The translations under genes and the position numbers were made by a program. This document shows, piece after piece, positions 54,481 through 64,000 of a stretch of DNA of 64,000 nucleotides. The notes under the pieces were generated by a model that made no database searches, was not told the DNA's origin, and saw only the letters and a list, made by a program, of their open reading frames with translations. The stretch is from Amaranthus tricolor (lineage: Eukaryota; Streptophyta; Magnoliopsida; Caryophyllales; Amaranthaceae), in the NCBI RefSeq assembly GCF_026212465.1, contig NC_080057.1, positions 8,419,398 through 8,483,397 of the forward strand. Direction: 5' to 3'. The first letter of the stretch is position 1. Each line of letters starts with the position of its first letter.

Positions 54481-56422
54481 TCCTTGTTCATTCTTCATCG
54501 TTCATTCTTCATTCATCATTGATCCTTGTTCATTCTTCATCGTTCATTTGTCATTGATAATTGATCGTTGTTTATTCTTCATCGTTCATTCTTCATTGAT
54601 CATTGATCCTTGTTTATTCTTCATCGTTCATTCTTCATTGATCATTGCTCCTTGTTCATTCTTCATCGTTCATTCTTCATTGATCTTTGATCCTTGTTCA
54701 TTCTTCATCGTTCATTCGTCATTTATCATTGATCCTTGTTCATTCTTCATCGTTCATTCTTCATTGATCATTGATCCTTGTTCATTCTTCATCGTTCATT
54801 CTTCATTCATCATTGATCCTTGTTCATTCTTCATCGTTCATTTGTCATTGATAATTGATCCTTGTTTATTCTTCATCGTTCATTCTTCATTGAACATTGA
54901 TCCTTGTTCATTCTTCATCGTTCATTCTTCATTGATCATTGATCCTTGTTCATTCTTCATCGTTCATTCGTCATTGATCATTGATCCTTGTTCATTCTTC
55001 ATCGTTCATTCTTCATTGAGCATTGATCCTTGCTCATTCTTCATCGTTCATTCTTCATTGATCATTGATCCTTGTTCATTCTTCATCGTTCATTCGTCAT
55101 TGACCATTGATCCTTGTTTATTCTTCATCGTTCATTATTCATTGATCATTGATCCTTGTTCATTCTTCATCGTTCATTTGTCATTGATAATTGAACCTTG
55201 TTTATTCTTCATCGTTCATTCTTCATTGAACATTGATCCTTGTTCATTCTTCATCGTTCATTCTTCATTGATCATTGATCCTTGTTCATTCTTCATCGTT
55301 CATTCGTCATTGATCATTGATCCTTGTTCATTCTTCATCGTTCATTCTTCATTGACCATTGATCCTTGTTCATTCTTCATCGTTCATTCGTCATTGACCA
55401 TTAATCCTTGTTTATTCTTCATCGTTCATTCTTCATTGATCATTGATCCTTGTTTATTCTTCATCGTTCATTCTTCATTGAACATTAATCCTTGTTCATT
55501 CTTCATCGTTCATTCTTCATTGATCATTGACCCTTGTTCATTCTTCATCGTTCATTCTTCATTGATCATTAATCCTTGTTTATTCTTCATCGTTCATTCT
55601 TCATTGATCATTAATCCTTGTTCATTCTTCATCGTTCATTCTTCATTGATCATTGACCCTTGTTCATTCTTCATCGTTCATTCTTCATTGATCATTGATC
55701 CTTGTTCATTCTTCATCGTTCATTCGTCATTGATCATTGATCCTTGTTCATTCTTCATCGTTCATTCTTCATTGATCATTGATCCTTGTTCATTCTTCAT
55801 CGTTCATTCTTCATTGATCATTGATCCTTGTTCATTCTTCATCGTTCATTCGTCATTCATCATTGATCCTTGTTCATTCTTCATCGTTCATTCTTCATTG
55901 ATCATTGATCCTTGTTCATTCTTCATCGTTCATCCTTCATTGATCATTGATCCTTGTTCCTTGTTCATCGTTCATTCGTCATTGACCATTGATCCTTGTT
56001 CATTCTTTCATTCTTCATTGATCATTGATTCTTGTTCATTCTTCATCGTTCATTCGTTATTGATCATTGATCCTTGTTTATTCTTCATCATTTATTCTTC
56101 ATTGATCATTGATCCTTGTTCATTCTACATCGTTCATTCGTCATTGACCATTGATCCTTGTTCATTCTTCTTCGTTCATTCGTCATTGACCATTAATTCT
56201 TGTTTATTCTTCATCGTTCATTCTTCATTGATCATTGATCCTTTTTCATTCTTCATCGTTCATTTGTCATTGATCATTGACCCTTGTTCATTCTTCATCG
56301 TTCATTCTTCATTGATCATTGATCCTTGTTCATTCTTCATCGTTCATTCTTCATTGATCATTGATCCTGGTTCATTCTTCATCGTTCATCTTGTTCATTC
56401 TTCATCGTTTATTCTTCATTGA
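54260..56422 (+). other. Longest open reading frame; judged non-coding
   Basis: This is a 720-codon frame with a 14-residue period (consensus CSFFIVHSSLIIDP) that starts at a TTG. Similar frames cover most of the + strand. One of six frames of the 42-bp unit lacks a stop, and 42 is divisible by 3, so a long frame follows automatically. There is no ribosome-binding site and no unique domain or signal, and the consensus + strand has no ATG. Frames end at each 7-bp gain or loss and at each TATAAGAC unit, and these breaks have been amplified within HOR copies, which argues against selection on a protein. Translation in vivo cannot be excluded but nothing supports it. Confidence 0.85.
54481..56418 (+). 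repeat. Family D module M3, third copy
   Basis: The series matches 61896-63833 at offset 7415. It includes a 36-bp unit at 55996 and a 23-bp unit at 56368, and a CCTTGTTCCTTG variant near 55955 that recurs near 63370. Confidence 0.85.
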
Positions 56423-58546
56423 TCATTGATCCTTGTTCATTCTTCATCGTTCATTCGTCATTCATCACTGATCCTTGTTCATTCTTCATCGTTCATTCGT
56501 CATTGACCATTGATCCTTGTTCATTCTTTATCGTTCATTCGTCATTGATCATTGATCCTTGTTCATTCTTCATCGTTCATTCTTCATTGATCATTGATCC
56601 TTGTTCATTCTTCATCGTTCATTCGTCATTGACCATTAATCCTTGTTCATTCTTCATCGTTCATTCTTCATTGATCATTGATCCTTGTTCATTCTTCATC
56701 GTTCATTCTTCATTGATCATTGTTCCTTGTTCATTCTTCATCGTTCATTCGTCATTGACCATTGATCCTTGTTAATTCTTCATCGTTCATTCTTCATTGA
56801 TCATTGATCCTTGTTCATTCTTCATCGTTCATTCTTCATTGATCATTGATCCTTGTTCATTGTTCATCGTTCATTCGTCATTGACTATTGATCCTTGTTC
56901 ATTCTTCATCGTTCATTCTTCATTGATCATTGATCCTTGTTTATTCTTCATCGTTCATTCTTCATTGATCATTGATCCTTGTTCATTCTTCATTGACTAT
57001 TGATCCTTGTTCATTCTTCATTGTTCATTGTTCATTGATCATTGATCCTTGTTCATTCTTCATCGTTCATTCTTCATTGATCATTGATCCTTGTTCATTC
57101 TTCATCGTTCATTCGTCATTGACCATTGATCCTTGTTCATTCTTCATCGTCCATTCGTCATTGATCATTGATCCTTGTTCATTCTTTCATTCTTCATTGA
57201 TCATTGATTCTTGTTCATTCTTCATCGTTCATTCGTTATTGATCATTGATCCTTGTTTATTCTTCATCATTTATTCTTCATTGATCATTGATCCTTGTTC
57301 ATTCTACATCGTTCATTCGTCATTGACCATTAATCCTTGTTCATTCTTCATCGTTCATTCTTCATTGATCATTGATCCTTGTTCATTCTTCATCGTTCAT
57401 TCTTCATTGATCATTGATCCTTGTTCATTCTTCATCGTTCATTCGTCATTCATCATTGATCCTTGTTCATTCTTCATCGTTCATTCTTCATTGATTATTG
57501 ATCCTTGTTCATTCTTCCTCGTTCATTCTTCATAGATCATTGATTCTTGTTCACTCTTCATCGTTCATTCTTCATTGATCATTGATCCTTGTTCATTCTT
57601 CATCGTTCATTCGTCATTGACCATTGATCCTTGTTCATTCTTCATCGTTCATTCGTCATTGATCATTGATCCTTGTTCATTCTTCATTGATCATTGATCC
57701 TTGTTCATTCTTCATCGTTCATTCGTCATTGACCATTAATCCTTGTTCATTCTTCATCGTTCATTCTTCATTGATCATTGATCCTTGTTCATTCTTCATC
57801 GTTCATCCTTCATTGATCATTGATTCTTGTTCATTCTTCATCGTTCATTCGTCATTGACCATTAATCCTTGTTCATTCTTCATCGTTCATTCTTCATTGA
57901 TCATTGATCCTTGTTCATTCTTCATCGTTCATTTGTCATTGATAATTCATCCTTGTTTATTCTTCATCGTTCATTCTTCATTGATCATTGATCCTTGTTC
58001 ATTCTTCATCGTTCATTCTTCATTGATCATTGATCCTTGTTCATTCTTCATCGTTCATTCGTCATTGATCATTGATCCTTGTTCATTCTTCATTGACCAT
58101 TGATCCTTGTTCATTCTTCATCGTTCATTCTTCATTGATCATTGATCTTTGTTCATTCTTCATTGATCATTGATCCTTGTTCATTCTTCATCGTCCATTC
58201 GTCATTGATCATTGATCCTTGTTCATTGTTCATCGTTTATTCTTCATTGATCATTGATTCTTGTTGATTCTTCATCGTTCATTCGTTATTGATCATTGAT
58301 CCTTGTTTATTCTTCATCATTTTTTCTTCATTGATCATTGATCCTTGTTCATTCTACATCGTTCATTCGTCATTGACCATTGATCCTTGTTCATTCTTCA
58401 TCGTTCATTCTTCATTGATCATTGATCCTTGTTCATTCTTCATCGTTCATTCTTCATTGAGAATTAATCTTTGTTTATTCTTCATCGTTCATTCTTCATT
58501 GATCTTTGATCCTTGTTCATTCTTCATCGTTCATTCGTCATTGATC
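56419..58546 (+). repeat. Family D module M1, variant copy and linker
   Basis: The start matches 50706 onward. Markers are TGACTATTG at 56994 and a 36-bp unit at 57175, but the GGATCC variant is absent because the marker is followed by ordinary monomers. From about 57530 to 58546 the order is private to this copy. No gene is present. Confidence 0.75.
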
Positions 58547-59794
58547 ATTGATCCTTGTTCATTCTTCATCGTTCATTCTTCATTGATCATTGATCCTTGT
58601 TCATTGTTCATCGTTCATTCGTCATTGACTATTGATCCTTGTTCATTCTTCATCGTTCATTCTTCATTGATCATTGATCCTTGTTTATTCTTCATCGTTC
58701 ATTCTTCATTGATCATTGATCCTTGTTCATTCTTCATTGACTATTGATCCTTGTTCATTCTTCATTGTTCATTGTTCATTGATCATTGATCCTTGTTCAT
58801 TCTTCTTCGTTCATTCTTCATTGATCATGGATCCTTGTTCATTCCTCATCGTTCATTCTTCATTGATCATTGATCCTTGTTCATTCTTCATCGTTCATTC
58901 GTCATTGACCATTGATCCTTGTTCATTCTTCATCGTCCATTCGTCATTGATCATTGATCCTTGTTCATTCTTTCATTCTTCATTGATCATTGATTCTTGT
59001 TCATTCTTCATCGTTCATTCGTTATTGATCATTGATCCTTGTTTATTCTTCATCATTTATTCTTCATTGATCATTGATCCTTGTTCATTCTACATCGTTC
59101 ATTCGTCATTGACCATTAATCCTTGTTCATTCTTCATCGTTCATTCTTCATTGATCAATGACCCTTGTTCATTCTTCATCGTTCATTCTTCATTGATCAT
59201 TGATCCTTGTTCATTCTTCATCGTTCATTCGCCATTGATCATTGATCCTAGTTCATTCTTCATCGTTCATTCGTCATTGATCATTGATCCTTGTTCATTC
59301 TTTATCGTTCATTCTTCATAGACCATTGATCCTTGTTCATTCTTCATCGTTCATTCTTCATTGATCATTGATCCTTGTTCATTCTTCATCGTTCATCCTT
59401 CATTGATCATTGATCCTTGTTCATTCTTCATCGTTCATTCGTCATTGACCATTAATCCTTGTTCATTCTTCATCGTTCATTCTTCATTGATCATTGATCC
59501 TTGTTTATTCTTCATCGTTCATTCTTCATTGATCATTAATCCTTGTTCATTCTTCATCGTTCATTCTTCATTGATCATTGATCCTTGTTCATTCTTCATC
59601 GTTCATTCTTCATTGATCATTGATCCTTGTTCATTCTTCATCGTTCATCCTTCATTGATCATTGATCCTTGTTCATTCTTCATCGTTCATTCGACATTGA
59701 CCATTAATCCTTGTTCATTCTTCATCGTTCATTCTTCATTGATCATTGATCCTTGTTCATTCTTCATCGTTCATTTGTCATTGATAATTGATCC
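58547..59794 (+). repeat. Family D module M1, left-truncated copy
   Basis: The match to 51090-52337 at offset 7457 begins here and runs with TGACTATTG at 58738, GGATCC at 58829 and a 36-bp unit at 58961. Confidence 0.85.
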
Positions 59795-61895
59795 TTGTTT
59801 ATAAGACGTTCATTCTTCATTGATCATTGATCCTTGTTCATTCTTCATCGTTCATTCTTCATTGATCATTGATCATTGTTCATTCTTCATCGTTCATTCG
59901 TCATTGATCATTGATCCTTGTTCATTCTTCATCGTTCATCCTTCACTGATCATTGATCCTTGTTCATTCTTCATCGTTCATTCGTCATTGACCATTAATC
60001 CTTGTTCATTCTTCATCGTTCATTCTTCATTGATCATTGATCCTTGTTCATTCTTCATCGTTCATCATTCATTGATCATTGATCCTTGTTCATTCTTCAT
60101 CGTTCATTCGTCATTGACCATTAATCCTTGTTCATTCTTCATCGTTCATTCTTTATTGATCATTGATCCTTGTTCATTCTTCATCGTCCATTTGTCATTG
60201 ATAATTGATCCTTGTTTATTCTTCATCGTTCATTCTTCATTGATCATTGATCCTTGTTCATTCTTCATCGTTCATTCGTCATTGACCATTAATCCTTGTT
60301 CATTCTTCATCGTTCATTCTTCATTGATCATTGATCCTTGTTCATTCTTCATCGTTCATTCTTCATTGATCATTGATCCTTGTTCATTCTTCATCGTTCA
60401 TTCGTCATTGATCATTGATCCTTGTTCATTCTTCATCGTTCATTCTTCATTGACCATTGATCCTTGTTCATTCTTCATCGTTCATTCTTCATTGATCATT
60501 GATCCTTGTTCATTCTTCATCGTTCATTTGTCATTGATCATTGATCCTTGTTTATTCTTCATCGTTCATTCTTCATTGATCATTGATCCTTGTTCATTCT
60601 TCATCGTTCATTCTTCATTGATCATTGATCCTTGTTTATTTTTCATCGTTCATTCTTCATTGATCATTAATCCTTGTTCATTCTTCATCGTTCATTCTTC
60701 ATTGATCATTGAGCCTTGTTCATTCTTCATCGTTCATCCTTCACTGATCATTGATCCTTGTTCATTCTTCATCGTTCATTCGTCATTGACCATTAATCCT
60801 TGTTCATTCTTCATCGTTCATTCTTCATTGATCATTGATCCTTGTTCATTCTTCATCGTTCATCATTCATTGATCATTGATCCTTGTTCATTCTTCATCG
60901 TTCATTCGTCATTGACCATTAATCCTTGTTCATTCTTCATCGTTCATTCTTTATTGATCATTGATCCTTGTTCATTCTTCATCGTTCATTTGTCATTGAT
61001 CATTGATCCTTGTTTATTCTTCATCGTTCATTCTTCATTGATCATTGATCCTTGTTCATTCTTCATCGTTCATTCTTCATTGATCTTTGATCCTTGTTCA
61101 TTCTTCATCGTTCATTCGTCATTTATCATTGATCCTTGTTCATTCTTCATCGTTCATTCTTCATTGATCATTGATCCTTGTTCATTCTTCATCGTTCATT
61201 CTTCATTGATCATTGATCATTGTTCATTCTTCATCGTTCATTCGTCATTGATCATTGATCCTTGTTCATTCTTCATCATTCATCCTTCACTGATCATTGA
61301 TCCTTGTTCATTCTTCATCGTTCATTCTTCATTGATCATTAATCCTTGTTCATTCTTCATCGTTCATTCTTCATTGATCATTGATCCTTGTTCATTCTTC
61401 ATGGTTCATCATTCACTGATCATTGATCCTTGTTCATTCTTCATCGTTCATTCGTCATTGACCATTAATCCTTGTTCATTCTTCATCGTTCATTCTTTAT
61501 TGATCATTGATCCTTGTTCATTCTTCATCGTTCATTCTTCATTGATCATTGATCCTTGTTGATTCTTCATCGTTCATTTTTCATTGATCATTGATCCTTG
61601 TTCATTCTTCATCGTTCATTCTTCATTGATCATTGATCCTTGTTCATTCTTCATCGTTCATTCTTCATTGATCATTGATCCTTGTTCATTCTTCATCGTT
61701 CATTCTTCATTGATCATTGATCATTGTTCATTCTTCATCGTTCATTCGTCATTCGTCATTGATCATTGATCCTTGTTCATTCTTCATCGTTCATTCTTCA
61801 TTGACCATTGATCCTTGTTCATTCTTCATCGTTCATTCTTCATTGAGCATTAATATTTGTTCATTTTTCATCGTTCATTCTTCATTGATCATTGA
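59795..61895 (+). repeat. Family D module M2, last copy
   Basis: The copy opens with a 39-bp TATAAGAC unit at 59795-59833 and repeats 52338-54480 at offset 7457 with very few differences, one being TTGATTC in place of TTCATTC at 61560. Confidence 0.85.
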
Positions 61896-63833
61896 TCCTT
61901 GTTCATTCTTCATCGTTCATTCTTCATTCATCATTGATCCTTGTTCATTCTTCATCGTTCATTTGTCATTGATAATTGATCGTTGTTTATTCTTCATCGT
62001 TCATTCTTCATTGATCATTGATCCTTGTTTATTCTTCATCGTTCATTCTTCATTGATCATTGCTCCTTGTTCATTCTTCATCGTTCATTCTTCATTGATC
62101 TTTGATCCTTGTTCATTCTTCATCGTTCATTCGTCATTTATCATTGATCCTTGTTCATTCTTCATCGTTCATTCTTCATTGATCATTGATCCTTGTTCAT
62201 TCTTCATCGTTCATTCTTCATTCATCATTGATCCTTGTTCATTCTTCATCGTTCATTTGTCATTGATAATTGATCCTTGTTTATTCTTCATCGTTCATTC
62301 TTCATTGAACATTGATCCTTGTTCATTCTTCATCGTTCATTCTTCATTGATCATTGATCCTTGTTCATTCTTCATCGTTCATTCGTCATTGATCATTGAT
62401 CCTTGTTCATTCTTCATCGTTCATTCTTCATTGAGCATTGATCCTTGCTCATTCTTCATCGTTCATTCTTCATTGATCATTGATCCTTGTTCATTCTTCA
62501 TCGTTCATTCGTCATTGACCATTGATCCTTGTTTATTCTTCATCGTTCATTATTCATTGATCATTGATCCTTGTTCATTCTTCATCGTTCATTTGTCATT
62601 GATAATTGAACCTTGTTTATTCTTCATCGTTCATTCTTCATTGAACATTGATCCTTGTTCATTCTTCATCGTTCATTCTTCATTGATCATTGATCCTTGT
62701 TCATTCTTCATCGTTCATTCGTCATTGATCATTGATCCTTGTTCATTCTTCATCGTTCATTCTTCATTGACCATTGATCCTTGTTCATTCTTCATCGTTC
62801 ATTCGTCATTGACCATTAATCCTTGTTCATTCTTCATCGTTCATTCTTCATTGATCATTGATCCTTGTTTATTCTTCATCGTTCATTCTTCATTGAACAT
62901 TAATCCTTGTTCATTCTTCATCGTTCATTCTTCATTGATCATTGACCCTTGTTCATTCTTCATCGTTCATTCTTCATTGATCATTAATCCTTGTTTATTC
63001 TTCATCGTTCATTCTTCATTGATCATTAATCCTTGTTCATTCTTCATCGTTCATTCTTCATTGATCATTGACCCTTGTTCATTCTTCATCGTTCATTCTT
63101 CATTGATCATTGATCCTTGTTCATTCTTCATCGTTCATTCGTCATTGATCATTGATCCTTGTTCATTCTTCATCGTTCATTCTTCATTGATCATTGATCC
63201 TTGTTCATTCTTCATCGTTCATTCTTCATTGATCATTGATCCTTGTTCATTTTTCATCGTTCATTCGTCATTCATCATTGATCCTTGTTCATTCTTCATC
63301 GTTCATTCTTCATTGATCATTGATCCTTGTTCATTCTTCATCGTTCATCCTTCATTGATCATTGATCCTTGTTCCTTGTTCATCGTTCATTCGTCATTGA
63401 CCATTGATCCTTGTTCATTCTTTCATTCTTCATTGATCATTGATTCTTGTTCATTCTTCATCGTTCATTCGTTATTGATCATTGATCCTTGTTTATTCTT
63501 CATCATTTATTCTTCATTGATCATTGATCCTTGTTCATTCTACATCGTTCATTCGTCATTGACCATTGATCCTTGTTCATTCTTCTTCGTTCATTCGTCA
63601 TTGACCATTAATTCTTGTTTATTCTTCATCGTTCATTCTTCATTGATCATTGATCCTTTTTCATTCTTCATCGTTCATTTGTCATTGATCATTGACCCTT
63701 GTTCATTCTTCATCGTTCATTCTTCATTGATCATTGATCCTTGTTCATTCTTCATCGTTCATTCTTCATTGATCATTGATCCTGGTTCATTCTTCATCGT
63801 TCATCTTGTTCATTCTTCATCGTTTATTCTTCA
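61896..63833 (+). repeat. Family D module M3, last copy
   Basis: The copy repeats 54481-56418 at offset 7415, with the 36-bp unit at 63411 and the 23-bp unit at 63783. Confidence 0.85.
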
Positions 63834-64000
63834 TTGATCATTGATCCTTGTTCATTCTTCATCGTTCATTCGTCATTCATCACTGATCCTTGTTCATTCT
63901 TCATCGTTCATTCGTCATTGACCATTGATCCTTGTTCATTCTTTATCGTTCATTCGTCATTGATCATTGATCCTTGTTCATTCTTCATCGTTCATTCTTC
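63834..64000 (+). repeat. Family D module M1, cut by the window end
   Basis: The last 167 bases follow 56419-56585 at offset 7415, so the array clearly continues in the same order beyond the window. Confidence 0.8.

Larger units (their letters stand above)
1..64000 (+). repeat. 42-bp tandem satellite array filling the whole window
   Basis: Every part of the window can be read as head-to-tail copies of one 42-bp monomer in the same orientation; I saw no inverted block and no stretch of unrelated sequence longer than about ten bases. The consensus is made of six 7-bp words (TTGTTCA, TTCTTCA, TCGTTCA, TTCTTCA, TTGATCA, TTGATCC). The + strand is half T and only about a tenth G, so strand asymmetry is strong. 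Variation is mainly substitution in words 4 to 6, plus gains and losses of whole 7-bp words. The array begins before base 1 and continues past base 64000. Large satellites of this type are known from eukaryotic heterochromatin; placing this one at a centromere, subtelomere or elsewhere is not possible from the sequence. Confidence 0.98.

Noticed and set aside
54260..63837. Repeat-protein genes on the + strand
   Set aside because: Open frames follow automatically from a 42-bp unit with one stop-free frame. They lack ATG starts, ribosome-binding sites and unique domains, and are broken by 7-bp indels that have been amplified with the HORs.
1..64000. CRISPR array (short direct repeats at regular spacing)
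   Set aside because: There are no unique spacers: the whole 42-bp period is repeat, and no cas gene is present.
1..64000. Replication origin or iteron cluster because of dense GATC sites
   Set aside because: GATC is simply part of the monomer; no DnaA-box set, AT-rich unwinding region or replication gene is present.
1..64000. Telomere repeat, prompted by the 7-bp word length
   Set aside because: The words lack the G-rich strand typical of telomeres (for example TTTAGGG) and are strongly diversified within a 42-bp unit.
1..64000. Centromere assignment
   Set aside because: HOR organisation is compatible with a centromere but also with other heterochromatin; there is no independent mark in the sequence.
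1..64000. Genes on the minus strand
   Set aside because: All three minus frames of the consensus meet TGA within one monomer, and no long minus-strand frame was found.

Overview
The whole 64 kb is one uninterrupted, head-to-tail tandem satellite on a single strand. I find no gene, RNA gene, transposon, CRISPR array or unique sequence; both window edges lie inside the array. The basic monomer is 42 bp (about 33% GC; 21 T, 10 C, 7 A, 4 G on the + strand). It is itself six 7-bp words: TTGTTCA, TTCTTCA, TCGTTCA, TTCTTCA, TTGATCA, TTGATCC. Roughly 1,500 monomers are present. A homogeneous 64 kb array of this kind fits a eukaryotic heterochromatic, centromeric or subtelomeric satellite far better than any bacterial locus, but nothing in the window identifies the organism.

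Above the monomer lies a second layer of higher-order repeats (HORs), shown by private variant monomers that recur at fixed distances. From left to right: an irregular mosaic (1-5265); family A (5266-16720), whose successive copies are 2333, 2781, 2403 and 1885 bp; a junction (16721-17689); family B (17690-25870), about 3.7 copies of exactly 2209 bp with one 14-bp change; family B' (25871-33370), with copies of about 2.4-2.7 kb; family C (33371-43789), 3.95 copies of exactly 2640 bp and almost identical; and family D (43790-64000), a modular array with offsets of 3605 and 7457 bp. Neighbouring copies resemble each other most, as expected from local unequal exchange or block amplification.

The most striking observation is arithmetic. 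Length changes across the array come in multiples of 7 bp, apart from four recognisable odd units: a 23-bp unit (36 seen), a 39-bp unit carrying TATAAGAC (9), a 36-bp unit (6) and one 40-bp unit. Counting these odd units alone predicts, modulo 7, every marker-to-marker distance I tested from position 58 to 58738. The 7-bp word, not the 42-bp monomer, therefore appears to be the quantum of gain and loss.

The long open frames on the + strand (up to 720 codons) are by-products. Because 42 is divisible by 3 and one of the six frames of the monomer happens to lack a stop, the array reads as a 14-residue periodic peptide. The frames mostly begin at TTG, have no ribosome-binding site or sequence-unique domain, and are broken wherever 7-bp words are gained or lost. 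I annotate no protein-coding gene.
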